From: Oligoflexia bacterium
Lineage (GTDB): Bacteria; Bdellovibrionota_G; JANQFH01
DNA length: 64,000 nt
Direction of reading: 5' to 3'
Assembly: GCA_028277945.1 (NCBI GenBank)
Contig: JANQFH010000021.1
Span: 248,001 to 312,000 of the forward strand
The position numbers were made by a program, and so were the translations under genes. The notes below the pieces were generated by a model. It made no database searches, was not told where the DNA came from, and saw only the letters and a list, made by a program, of their open reading frames with translations. Of the stretch, positions 8,350 through 16,312 are shown one piece after another; the stretch's first letter is position 1, and each line of letters starts with the position of its first letter.

Positions 8350-8389
8350 CCGTTGCGGATGGAGCTTTTGTATGGACCATCCGCAACGG
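8350..8389. other. 13-bp perfect stem-loop between hsp20 and tadC
   Basis: CCGTTGCGGATGG and CCATCCGCAACGG form perfect arms around a 14-base loop, 12 bases past the hsp20 stop. It is the expected place for a terminator or 3'-end stabiliser of the hsp20 transcript, but no U-run follows on either strand. It would have to act as a processing or Rho-dependent end, or with other factors. Confidence 0.55.
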
Positions 8390-8400
8390 TATGTGAGAAC

Positions 8401-8847
8401 TTACTGTATCTTGATAGCGTGGGCTTTGTGCTCTGGTTTCTTATGCAGGGTCACTTCGAGCATGCCATCCTTGAATTTAGCATCGACGTTATCGGTGTCG
8501 ATATTGCTCGGTAGTAAGAAGCTACGCGAAAAACTGCCGTAACGACTTTCAACACGGTGGTAGTCTTTTTTCTTCTCTTCGCTTTCTTGCTTACGCTCGC
8601 CACTGAGAATCAAGGTGTTCTCACGCAGTTCTAGATTGACATCGTCTTTGGTCAATCCAGGGAGCTCCGCCTTGACCACATAGGCGTCCTCAGTCTCGGC
8701 AATATCCACTGCTGGCGAGAACTCACTGTCGGCCACCCCCAGGTCGCTGTCGAAGAAATCCGTGAGCCAGTCTCGATTCGGCCCAAGGGGTCGATGCAAG
8801 AAGCGATGCATGGGAAACCAGGGATCTCTACGTCTTATAAGTTTCAT
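8401..8847 (-). CDS. Hsp20/alpha-crystallin small heat-shock protein
   Basis: The 148-residue protein has the alpha-crystallin domain at about residues 40-140 (DIAETEDAYVVKAELPGLTK, NTLILSGERK) and the A-x-x-x-x-G-x-L motif in the form AKFKDGMLEVTL. A short C-terminal extension ends in AIKIQ, an I-x-I-type anchor. These ATP-independent cytoplasmic chaperones bind unfolding proteins. It is monocistronic, with a strong AGGAGGTA site, a TTGACA promoter and a palindromic leader, and is divergent from mutS. Confidence 0.95.
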   Translation of the reverse strand: MKLIRRRDPWFPMHRFLHRPLGPNRDWLTDFFDSDLGVADSEFSPAVDIAETEDAYVVKAELPGLTKDDVNLELRENTLILSGERKQESEEKKKDYHRVESRYGSFSRSFLLPSNIDTDNVDAKFKDGMLEVTLHKKPEHKAHAIKIQ

Positions 8848-8869
8848 CTCTCTACCTCCTCTAAGATAT

Positions 8870-8889
8870 AGATTAAAAAGGCTTAATCT
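8870..8889 (-). promoter_or_regulatory. palindrome in the hsp20 leader
   Basis: AGATTAA and TTAATCT form 7-bp arms around six bases, about ten bases before the AGGAGGTA ribosome binding site and downstream of the predicted promoter. It could be a repressor operator for a heat-shock gene or a leader hairpin acting as a thermometer. The arms are AT-rich, so melting at raised temperature is plausible, but the hairpin does not itself cover the ribosome binding site. Confidence 0.4.
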
Positions 8890-8923
8890 GTTTGGCCGCG
8901 ATCCACTCTTCTGTTCAGGGGCA

Positions 8924-8951
8924 AAGATAAGCAGGGTCGGTCGGCTGTCAA
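8924..8951 (-). promoter_or_regulatory. hsp20 promoter
   Basis: On the minus strand a perfect TTGACA (8951-8946) is followed after 16 bases by TATCTT (8929-8924), a housekeeping-type promoter. The start would be at about 8917, giving a leader of roughly 70 bases that contains the AGATTAA palindrome. No sigma-32-like sequence was noticed. Confidence 0.5.
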
Positions 8952-9040
8952 GGTGGTCGCCCGCTTAATTCCAGATCAACAAAGAAATCAAATGCTTGTG
9001 ATGCTTTACTTCAAGCAGCATTGCAGATAAAGAGGCGGTC

Positions 9041-11560
9041 GTGAGTCCTGCAAACTCCCAAGTTACGCCGATGATGCAACAGTACCTCGATATTAAGTCG
9101 GGGTATGCAGATTCCATCCTGTTTTTTCGCATGGGTGATTTTTACGAGATGTTTTTCACCGATGCCATTAAGGCGTCGAAAATTCTTGGTATTGCACTGA
9201 CCTCACGAGACAAGAAGAGTGGTAACCCAGTCCCTATGTGTGGCGTGCCCTATCACAGTGCTGCTGGATATATCACCAAGCTTATTGAGCAGGGTCTACG
9301 CGTTGCTATTTGTGATCAGGTTGAAGATCCGCGCCTGGCTAAGGGTATCGTCAAACGGCAGGTGACGCGGATTGTGACTCCCGGCACCTGTATGGACAGC
9401 GACTCACTGCCTGCAGGAGAAGCTCATTATATAGGTGCCGTAACAACCGATGGCAAGGCCGTTGGCCTGGCTTACTGCGATATCGGCACAGGCGCTTTTT
9501 TTGCGACTGAACTGCAATATTTTGCGGACGTCGTGGATGCAGTTCGCTCCTTGCGATTACGTGAGCTCATAGCGCCAGAACAGGGTCTGAAAGATCTTTG
9601 GACCATGCTGCGGCAGGAAATGCCGCGGTTAACGTTGCGCCATGAAGAGAGCATGCTGTTTCATCGAGCCCAGCAACAACTCCTAGAACACTTTGGCGTC
9701 CGTTCTATTGCGGGCTTGGGTATGGGAGAGAGCCCTGCTGCAGCCGAGGCATCTGGCGCACTCATGGGTTATCTCAAACAGACACAACTCAGTTCCATGC
9801 AACACTTACAAGAGATCCGTCTTTACCGTCGTAGTGATAGCATGGTGATCGATGCGACAACCCGACGCAATCTTGAGCTGACTCAGACTCTCAGAGGAGA
9901 CCAGGGAGAGGAGACGCTGTTCGCGGTACTTGACGACTGTAAAACGGCTATGGGCACAAGAATGCTTCGTGACTGGATGGAGCGGCCGTTGCTCGATGTC
10001 GATGCCATCAACCAACGTCTTGATGCCATTGCCGCGCTGTTGGCAGACCAGCAGCTTCACAGAGAATTAACAGGGCCTCTGAGCGAAGTTCAAGACATCC
10101 AACGCATTACCTCTCGTCTTGTTCTCGAACGTGGAACCCCAAGAGATCTCATTGGTCTACGCTCTTCGTTGGTTCAGGTGCGGACACTGCGTCAGCAGCT
10201 GGCACCTCTACATCACGAGTTCTATAGCAAGATCATAGATAGACTACATCCCATGACAGCCGTCGTCGATTTGATCAACAACAGTATAGTCGATAATCCG
10301 CCTGCTAGTTTGCAGGAGGATGGTGGCGTCATTCGCGATGGTTACAACGCCGAGTTGGATGAGCTGCGGCAGCTGTTGCGCCAAGGTAAAGAGTGGATTG
10401 CCGCTCTTGAGAAAGAAGAGAGAGATCGTAGTGGCATTGCCAATCTGCGCGTGCGTTATAATCGAGTCTTTGGCTACTATATAGAGGTTACCAAGAGCAA
10501 TCTCAGCTTGGTTCCAAGCGACTATGAACGGAAGCAGACACTGGTCAATGCTGAGCGCTTCATTACCCCACAACTCAAAGTGCAAGAAGAGAAGATTCTT
10601 ACCGCGACTGAGCGTATTAGCCAATTGGAGTTAGAGCTCTTTAAGGAGGTTACTAACCGGGTTGCTGCCCAACACAAGGAGTTGATGGAGGTGGCCACCG
10701 CAGTGGCAACCGTTGATGTCGTCTGTGCACTGGCTAAGGTGGCCTTAGAAAACAACTACTGCCGACCGGTTGTCGATAATAGCCAAAGTCTGCGCATTAT
10801 TCAGGGGCGACACCCCATGGTGGAACGCTTTCAGATCGCTAACCGTTATGTGCCCAATGACGTTGTGATGGACAGTGAAGGCAGACAGATTTTGATCGTT
10901 ACCGGTCCGAATATGGCGGGGAAGTCGACACTTCTACGGCAAATAGCCTTGACTCTGTTCATGGCGCAGATCGGCAGCTTTGTACCAGCAGCCGCCGCTG
11001 AGTTTGGTATCGTCGACCGTATTTTTTCACGCATTGGTGCTTCCGATGATATTGCCATGGGACGCTCGACTTTTATGGTGGAGATGGAAGAGACGGCAAA
11101 TATTTTACGCAATGCTACAGAAAGGAGTCTGTTGATTCTCGACGAGATCGGTCGTGGTACTTCAACCTATGATGGCCTTAGTATTGCCTGGGCAGTTATC
11201 GAGTATATTCATAATAGGATTTCGGCACGTACTCTATTTGCGACACACTATCATGCCTTGACCAGGTTGGAGGCACAGCTGGCACGGGTGCATAATGTGC
11301 ATGTGGCAGTGCGAGAGCAAGGTGATGAGGTCATCTTTCTGCATCGCCTGTTGGATGGTGGCGTCAGTCGCAGTTACGGGATTACCGTTGGCCGATTGGC
11401 GGGGTTGCCGAAAGAGGTTGTCAAGCGCGCGGCTGTTGTCTTACGGGGTTTTGAGAAAGAGCGACACAGTGATGTAGGCGTTGACACATCGACAACTACG
11501 TCCAGCTCTGGTGGATTGCAAAAGCAAATCTCTCTGTTTCAGGACGATTCTTGCGTATAG
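9041..11560 (+). CDS. mutS: DNA mismatch repair protein MutS
   Basis: At 839 residues this is close to the usual MutS length (about 850). The mismatch-reading F-x-E motif is at residues 34-36 (GDFYEMFF). The Walker A (TGPNMAGKSTLLRQ), the helper DIAMGRSTF and the Walker B (LLILDEIGRGTSTYDG) are intact in the C-terminal ABC-type ATPase domain. MutS binds mismatched DNA as a dimer and recruits MutL; no mutL lies in the window. The start is a GTG after an AGAGG site, and an internal start at Met11 is possible. The 3' end overlaps the kinase gene by ten bases. Confidence 0.97.
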   Translation: MSPANSQVTPMMQQYLDIKSGYADSILFFRMGDFYEMFFTDAIKASKILGIALTSRDKKSGNPVPMCGVPYHSAAGYITKLIEQGLRVAICDQVEDPRLAKGIVKRQVTRIVTPGTCMDSDSLPAGEAHYIGAVTTDGKAVGLAYCDIGTGAFFATELQYFADVVDAVRSLRLRELIAPEQGLKDLWTMLRQEMPRLTLRHEESMLFHRAQQQLLEHFGVRSIAGLGMGESPAAAEASGALMGYLKQTQLSSMQHLQEIRLYRRSDSMVIDATTRRNLELTQTLRGDQGEETLFAVLDDCKTAMGTRMLRDWMERPLLDVDAINQRLDAIAALLADQQLHRELTGPLSEVQDIQRITSRLVLERGTPRDLIGLRSSLVQVRTLRQQLAPLHHEFYSKIIDRLHPMTAVVDLINNSIVDNPPASLQEDGGVIRDGYNAELDELRQLLRQGKEWIAALEKEERDRSGIANLRVRYNRVFGYYIEVTKSNLSLVPSDYERKQTLVNAERFITPQLKVQEEKILTATERISQLELELFKEVTNRVAAQHKELMEVATAVATVDVVCALAKVALENNYCRPVVDNSQSLRIIQGRHPMVERFQIANRYVPNDVVMDSEGRQILIVTGPNMAGKSTLLRQIALTLFMAQIGSFVPAAAAEFGIVDRIFSRIGASDDIAMGRSTFMVEMEETANILRNATERSLLILDEIGRGTSTYDGLSIAWAVIEYIHNRISARTLFATHYHALTRLEAQLARVHNVHVAVREQGDEVIFLHRLLDGGVSRSYGITVGRLAGLPKEVVKRAAVVLRGFEKERHSDVGVDTSTTTSSSGGLQKQISLFQDDSCV

Positions 11561-12681
11561 GTCGTTACCGCATATTGAATCGTGTTGCTGTCGGTGGTAT
11601 GGCGGAGATCTTTCGCGCTGAGACCAGCAGTGGCAAAATCATTGCCATTAAAAAGATTCTGCCGCAGCATACTGCAAATGATAAATTTATTAAGATGTTC
11701 TTTGATGAAGCGAAGATCATGATCTCGCTGCGTCATCCTAACATTGTTCAGCTTTATGATTTCGGTAGGGTAGGAGATGACTACTTTCTGGCGTTGGAGT
11801 GGATTGAAGGCAAAGCGCTTAGCAGTATCATTTACCAGCAAAAGCGGCAGCGTATTCCTTTTCCGGTTGGCGTGGCTTGTTATACGATGCTCGAAATTCT
11901 CTGTGGTCTTGAGTATGCACACAGCAGAAAAGACTCTTACAATCGAAACCTGGATATTGTGCATCGTGATATCAGTCCTCCTAACGTACTGATCTCGGTG
12001 GATGGAGACGTCAAGATAGCTGACTTTGGCATTGCCAAAGCAGCAAGCAACGTTAGCTTTACTAATCCCGGAGTATTGAAAGGAAAGTACAGTTATATGT
12101 CGCCTGAGCAGGCGAGTGGCTACGAGTTAGACCAGCGCAGCGATATATACAGTTGTGGCACGCTCTTCTATGAATTGCTTGGCTCGGTCAGGCTCTTTCT
12201 AGGAGACACAGACGTGGACACGTTAAACAACGTGCGTCGTAAGCGAGTGCCGCGGTTGATTAAACAGTTTCCATATATTCCAAGGCAGCTTGAGAAGATC
12301 ATCATGCGAGCCCTGCAACGAAGCCTTAGTAAACGTTATCAAGATGCTGCATCCATGGCCAATGACTTGGAAAGGGTGTACGATCTCTACTATTCGTCAG
12401 ACGACCGCGAGGCTTTGAAGGGGTTTTTCCAGTTTCTCTATCCACGCGCTCAGATCTATAGAGACAAGGAGAAAAAGAAGTCAGTCATAGAGTACTGGGG
12501 AACCCAGGTATTGCACATGTCTGTTCAGCGTCAGTCTAGGAAACACATCAGCAGTCGTGAGGTAGCCATCATGTCGATAGTCTTGCTTGTGGCATGTCTA
12601 GGTCTTTATTTTTTTTATGACGATGTGGTAACGGTATTGCGGCACATTTTATCAAAGTTGCCAGCTTTTGCGGGAGGATAA
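11551..12681 (+). CDS. Hanks-type Ser/Thr protein kinase, membrane-anchored
   Basis: A kinase domain fills about residues 5-280. The glycine loop reads VAVGGMAEIF, the lysine AIKKIL, the catalytic loop VHRDISPPNV, the magnesium motif ADFGIAK and the activation-segment end YMSPEQ. A membrane helix near residues 335-355 (VAIMSIVLLVACLGLYFFY) leaves only a short extracytoplasmic tail, so it lacks the PASTA or other sensor domain of many such kinases. The start is a TTG overlapping the mutS stop, which suggests coupling. It is a candidate writer for the phosphothreonine marks that the FHA proteins would read; that link is inferred. Confidence 0.93.
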   Translation: MRIGRYRILNRVAVGGMAEIFRAETSSGKIIAIKKILPQHTANDKFIKMFFDEAKIMISLRHPNIVQLYDFGRVGDDYFLALEWIEGKALSSIIYQQKRQRIPFPVGVACYTMLEILCGLEYAHSRKDSYNRNLDIVHRDISPPNVLISVDGDVKIADFGIAKAASNVSFTNPGVLKGKYSYMSPEQASGYELDQRSDIYSCGTLFYELLGSVRLFLGDTDVDTLNNVRRKRVPRLIKQFPYIPRQLEKIIMRALQRSLSKRYQDAASMANDLERVYDLYYSSDDREALKGFFQFLYPRAQIYRDKEKKKSVIEYWGTQVLHMSVQRQSRKHISSREVAIMSIVLLVACLGLYFFYDDVVTVLRHILSKLPAFAGG

Positions 12682-12682
12682 A

Positions 12683-12931
12683 GTGCAGGGAAAGAATGTG
12701 GCAGTCTTTTTGAAGACCCCGCTGTTTAGGTTTCGTTACCTTATTGGCAAACAGGAACGGCAGTTGCTTGAGAATGTTGTTCGTGTTGAGGGAAAGGTCG
12801 TGGACGAAAAGACAGCGGGAATTATGATCAAAGTAAAGGTGTTGAGTAACCTGAAGCAGAAGGAGACTAAACTCCCGTTTGAAACGATCTTTCTGCCATT
12901 CGACAAGGTAGACTTTATAATCTTTCTCTGA
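12683..12931 (+). CDS. small conserved-looking protein of unknown function
   Basis: I do not recognise this 82-residue protein. It is rich in predicted beta strands (NVAVFLKTPLFRFRYLIGKQ, GIMIKVKVLSNLKQ, ETIFLPFDKVDFIIFL) and could be a small beta-barrel; that is only an impression. The GTG at 12683 is preferred over the track's TTG at 12668 because GGGAGG lies seven bases upstream. It begins two bases after the kinase stop, so it is co-transcribed with mutS and the kinase. It ends nine bases before the convergent ricT gene. Confidence 0.65.
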   Translation: MQGKNVAVFLKTPLFRFRYLIGKQERQLLENVVRVEGKVVDEKTAGIMIKVKVLSNLKQKETKLPFETIFLPFDKVDFIIFL

Positions 12932-12940
12932 GGCGAAATT

Positions 12941-13735
12941 TCAAATGAGATCTACAGGCTTCAGGCTGACGCTGCCTGCCTCTTCACCTAAGTCAACGGT
13001 AAAGCTTCCCCTTAGGATCTCAACGCTTTTTACTTTACCGGCACCTAGTTTGGTTTCTATCCTTTTGCCGACCCTTGGCAGGTTTTTGGCGAGTTCATGG
13101 TAGGTATCGAGTTCATAGGTTAAACAGCAACGTAGACGACCGCAACCTCCAGAAACCTTTTCTGGATTAAGGCTGAGATTTTGGGTTTTTGCCATTTTGA
13201 TGGATACCGGCTTAAAGCTGGTCAGGAAACTTGCACAACAGTATTCGCGTCCACAGACACCGATACCGCCAACCATGCCGGCGGCATCACGGACACCGAT
13301 CTGGTTCATTTCAACAGTCATGCCGAGTTCTTGGTTGAGCCGCTTCACCAGATGGCGAAAGTCAATACGATTTTCCGAATGAAAGTAGTAGGTTACTTTT
13401 CCGCCGCCGAGAGTAAACTGCGCCTTAACGAGCTTCATCGGCAGCTCCATCTCCCGGGCGATTTTTTGGCAGATGGAAAAGGCGTCTAATTCACGGCGCT
13501 GGTTACGTTTAATCTGCTGATGGTCATTGTTGGTAGCGATGCGGATGATTGGTGGTAGTTTTTTTGCCGTCTTGGCATCATCTAAGAAATTGTCTTTTAA
13601 GTGGAGGACTTTGCCCAAGGCATTGCCACTCTCGGTTTTGACAACCACGGTATCGCCGTTTGCAAGTTCGAGATCGCCAGCATCAAAGTAGTGTACCTTG
13701 CTGGGTTGGTTAAACTGTACGCCTACAGGTTTCAT
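12941..13735 (-). CDS. ricT: PSP1-domain protein RicT (YaaT)
   Basis: The PSP1 family signature is clear: CGREYCCASFLTSFKPVSIK and CGRLRCCLTYELDTYHEL give the paired cysteines that in Bacillus YaaT help hold a 4Fe-4S cluster in the RicA-RicF-RicT complex. That complex modulates RNA maturation and phosphorelay signalling in Bacillus; in delta-type bacteria its role is little known. The C-terminal part has a KOW-like beta segment (TKLGAGKVKSVEI). It is nine bases downstream of holB, the order tmk-holB-ricT familiar from Geobacter-like genomes. Confidence 0.93.
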   Translation of the reverse strand: MKPVGVQFNQPSKVHYFDAGDLELANGDTVVVKTESGNALGKVLHLKDNFLDDAKTAKKLPPIIRIATNNDHQQIKRNQRRELDAFSICQKIAREMELPMKLVKAQFTLGGGKVTYYFHSENRIDFRHLVKRLNQELGMTVEMNQIGVRDAAGMVGGIGVCGREYCCASFLTSFKPVSIKMAKTQNLSLNPEKVSGGCGRLRCCLTYELDTYHELAKNLPRVGKRIETKLGAGKVKSVEILRGSFTVDLGEEAGSVSLKPVDLI

Positions 13736-13744
13736 GCTCTTATC

Positions 13745-14773
13745 TTAACGGCCGCCTTGGGCCTTGGCAAGAGCCTGTTCCAAGCCGGTGAGGAGGTGTT
13801 CGACGGCAATTTTACGGTTGGCATAACCTCGCTGAATGGCATTGAGAGTATGATCGGTTCTTTGCAATAACGCTAGGATATTCTCCTGGTCAAAGTGGCT
13901 GGCAATGGTTTGCAGGCTGTTTTTGGCTTTGCTATGTAAAAGTGTATCTGCATGGATGCCCTCTTTAAGAAAACACAGATCGCGTAGCATTGACTGCAGT
14001 AGTGCCAACCGTCGTGGTAGGGTGGCATCGTTTTCTAGCAACATGGACGCGAGCTTCCAGAGCGCGGTCGAAGTCGTTTTCAGAGTTTCTGAATTGCCTG
14101 GCTTACCATAGATTTCTCCGAGTAGTTTCAACAATCGATCGCACTCTTGGGCAATGACGTTGCTTTTTTCACGTACGGCTTCATGGTTTTCCCAGCTCTC
14201 TTCGCCGAGGTGGGTCAGTAGCGCGGCATCCTCATCAGGTATACCGAGGATGCTGGCACGCTCTTTTCCACTCAATGGGTTGAAACGTATGCGTTTACAA
14301 CGTGAAAGGATAGTTGGTAACAGCGTTGCCGGCCGGGAGCTAATAAGAATTAAAAGTGTTTTTTCTGGCGGCTCTTCGAGGACTTTCAATAAAGCATTAG
14401 CAGCAAAACGATTCATACAGTCAGCATCGTCCACTATCAAGGCACGTACAGGTGATTCCAATGGTGGATACTGTAAATGCACGATAGCCTCACGGATCCT
14501 ATCAATGTTGATAACATGTTTTTCCGGAGAGATTTCCAAGAGATCAGGGTGGGAACGGCGCGAAATTTTTTTGCAGTGGGAACACTGGTTGCAGGGCTGC
14601 TGCTGTGAAGTTTGGCAGAAGAGGGTCTTCAGCATGAGCTGAGCTGCTGTGTGTTTGCCAACGGATCTTGGCCCTTCGAATAGATAGCTGCCGGTATGTT
14701 GTTTTTCAATAAACTCGTGTTGTAGGGTTTTGATGGCGCGTTTCTGGCCTATTATGGTTGCGTGTGAGTTCAT
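13745..14773 (-). CDS. holB: DNA polymerase III delta-prime subunit
   Basis: A clamp-loader AAA+ protein: a P-loop-like GPRSVGKHT, the zinc-binding cluster CNQCSHCKK, a sensor region (VRALIVDDADCMNRFAANAL) and LLKVLEEPPEKTLLILISS, typical of delta-prime and DnaX. The arginine-finger SRC motif is present as ILSRCKRIRF. At 342 residues it matches the family. It loads the beta sliding clamp within the DnaX complex. It begins nine bases after tmk. Confidence 0.95.
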   Translation of the reverse strand: MNSHATIIGQKRAIKTLQHEFIEKQHTGSYLFEGPRSVGKHTAAQLMLKTLFCQTSQQQPCNQCSHCKKISRRSHPDLLEISPEKHVINIDRIREAIVHLQYPPLESPVRALIVDDADCMNRFAANALLKVLEEPPEKTLLILISSRPATLLPTILSRCKRIRFNPLSGKERASILGIPDEDAALLTHLGEESWENHEAVREKSNVIAQECDRLLKLLGEIYGKPGNSETLKTTSTALWKLASMLLENDATLPRRLALLQSMLRDLCFLKEGIHADTLLHSKAKNSLQTIASHFDQENILALLQRTDHTLNAIQRGYANRKIAVEHLLTGLEQALAKAQGGR

Positions 14774-14782
14774 TGGCGTGCC

Positions 14783-15442
14783 TCAGTCTTCATTTGTGAG
14801 TTTTGGCAGCAGTAGCTTCATGATAGCCGCATGGACCTCTGTAACAGGTTGACCGGCATCGACAACACAGATCCTCGTTGGTTCACTCTCTGCGAGCTGG
14901 AGATAACCTTGTCGTACACTCTCGTGAAAAGAGAGATCGTAGCTCTCAATGCGATCGGGTTCCCTTGCCGTCTTTCTCTGTAAGATGCGTTGCCGTCCAA
15001 TGGCAACAGGAACGTCGAGAATGAAGGTCAAGTCAGGTACTAGCTTGTCAGTTACTGCTTGGTTTAACCTGTGGATAAAGTTAAGGTCAACGCCACGGCT
15101 AAAACCTTGATAGACGGTACTGGCGTCGTAGTAGCGGTCACAGAGAACAGTCTGGGATGCTTCTATGGCTGGATGGATCACCGCGGTAACGTGTTGGTGC
15201 CGAGCAGCGCTAAAGAGCAGAAACTCGCTTAGGGGTGTCATGGCCAGATCCTTTGCGTGCAGGAGAATGTCACGAATCGCCTCGCCTAACGGGGTACCCC
15301 CAGGTTCACGCGTTACAACACAGGGTATCTGTCTTTGCAGTAGGGCTTTCTCGGCTAGGCGGACCTGAGTACTCTTGCCACAGCCTTCGATGCCCTCGAA
15401 GGTGATTAATAGTCCTCGTTTTGCCACAGTGCTTAGGGGCAT
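14783..15442 (-). CDS. tmk: thymidylate kinase
   Basis: The P-loop EGIEGCGKST, the REPGGTPLGEAIR substrate motif, the DRYYDAS motif and a LID region (RKTAREPDRIESY) identify dTMP kinase, which makes dTDP for DNA synthesis. The length of 219 residues is usual. Its leader begins with a perfect 10-bp inverted repeat that ends two bases before the ATG and includes the AGGG that would serve as ribosome binding site. Confidence 0.96.
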   Translation of the reverse strand: MPLSTVAKRGLLITFEGIEGCGKSTQVRLAEKALLQRQIPCVVTREPGGTPLGEAIRDILLHAKDLAMTPLSEFLLFSAARHQHVTAVIHPAIEASQTVLCDRYYDASTVYQGFSRGVDLNFIHRLNQAVTDKLVPDLTFILDVPVAIGRQRILQRKTAREPDRIESYDLSFHESVRQGYLQLAESEPTRICVVDAGQPVTEVHAAIMKLLLPKLTNED

Positions 15443-15443
15443 G

Positions 15444-15476
15444 GCCCTAGAGCTAACCGCAAAGTTGCTCTAGGGC
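15444..15476. promoter_or_regulatory. 10-bp inverted repeat in the tmk leader
   Basis: GCCCTAGAGC and GCTCTAGGGC form perfect arms around a 13-base loop. In the tmk transcript the second arm contains the only ribosome-binding-like AGGG, directly before the ATG, so folding would hide it. On DNA level it lies in the divergent region and could equally be an operator. Confidence 0.5.
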
Positions 15477-15513
15477 AATGAAAATTGCTGCCGACTGGGG
15501 TGTGGCTAACTCG

Positions 15514-15542
15514 TTGACAAAAAAAGAGAAAGGTGCTATTTC
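15514..15542 (+). promoter_or_regulatory. possible promoter of the envelope module
   Basis: A perfect TTGACA (15514-15519) is followed after 17 bases by TATTTC (15537-15542), a weak -10. The start would be near 15549, about 19 bases before the chosen ATG of the first gene. The -35 is strong and the -10 is poor. Confidence 0.3.
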
Positions 15543-15567
15543 TGATGCGTTGAGTTATAGGCTAGCT

Positions 15568-16248
15568 ATGCGTATTATGCTGCAATTATTATATTTTTTG
15601 GCTTTGTGGCTGATCCCCTCACCTTGGACAGTAGAGACCGTGGCTGAGGAGAGTCCGATCTTCGACGACTGGCTTGATCATCCCTATACCAAATACCGTT
15701 ACAGCTCCGAGAAGAAGGATACGGCTGCAGGGTCAGAGGCGGAGAGTGTGCCACCCATTGATTTTACCGGCCACTATAAGGTTGGTGATAAGCTCATTTT
15801 TTATAATCAGGGTCTCGGCACCTTTGAACAACGTGCGAACCTCTCAGGGGGTGGATCTAAAGAGTCAACGACAGTGACGCAGAGGCCGCCTAGCCGTTTG
15901 GACGTGTCCGATTCCTCGACTACTAACGGAAAAGGAGATGAACCAAGCGGTGTCGCGCCGTTGATCACTTTTGTTGCTGCTCAACAACAGAGCTGTGCAA
16001 CCTGGTCTCATCCACTAAAGCAGTATCGATTTCGCAGTAGCGCTCTTTGTCAGGTAGATCTTGAGAACACCATAGAAAGGGTTTTGACAGGTCTGGATTG
16101 GGAGGGTGAACAGCTTGATCGTCTATTTGTTACCCACACGAGTGCCGACAGACATTTTCTCACCTCGTCAACAAAGCTACGTCGGCCGCGGCTGCGGCAA
16201 GCTCTTGAATCGATGTCCCAACGTGGCTGCAACTGTGTTATACCTTAG
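15568..16248 (+). CDS. secreted hypothetical protein
   Basis: I do not recognise this protein. The ATG at 15568 gives a good signal peptide (MRIMLQLLYFLALWLIPSPW), which the track's earlier start at 15478 would bury. A low-complexity Ser/Thr-rich middle (GGGSKESTTVTQRPPSRLDV) and a C-terminal part with four cysteines (ending GCNCVIP) follow. It is probably periplasmic or surface-exposed. It lies upstream of the FecR and polysaccharide-export genes with a 64-base gap, so it may be an accessory to that module. Confidence 0.6.
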   Translation: MRIMLQLLYFLALWLIPSPWTVETVAEESPIFDDWLDHPYTKYRYSSEKKDTAAGSEAESVPPIDFTGHYKVGDKLIFYNQGLGTFEQRANLSGGGSKESTTVTQRPPSRLDVSDSSTTNGKGDEPSGVAPLITFVAAQQQSCATWSHPLKQYRFRSSALCQVDLENTIERVLTGLDWEGEQLDRLFVTHTSADRHFLTSSTKLRRPRLRQALESMSQRGCNCVIP

Positions 16249-16312
16249 CTCTGGATGCGTATGCTAGCAATGTGCAGATTATTCGTGCCTTTTTTAGGGT
16301 AGAATTACGGTT

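Noticed and set aside
8350-8389. Intrinsic terminator for hsp20
   Set aside because: The stem is perfect but no U-run follows on either strand, so I list it only as a stem-loop.
10244-10624. 126-residue minus-strand ORF in mutS
   Set aside because: Shadow of mutS on the opposite strand; no homology or ribosome binding site noticed.
11539-11964. 141-residue minus-strand ORF across the kinase
   Set aside because: Antisense to the conserved kinase domain, with random-looking composition.
14154-14642. 162-residue plus-strand ORF in holB
   Set aside because: Antisense shadow of holB; no family features.
16300-16305. Promoter for the FecR gene at 16313
   Set aside because: TAGAAT is well placed, but no -35-like sequence exists at any usual spacing, so it is only mentioned in the gene entry.
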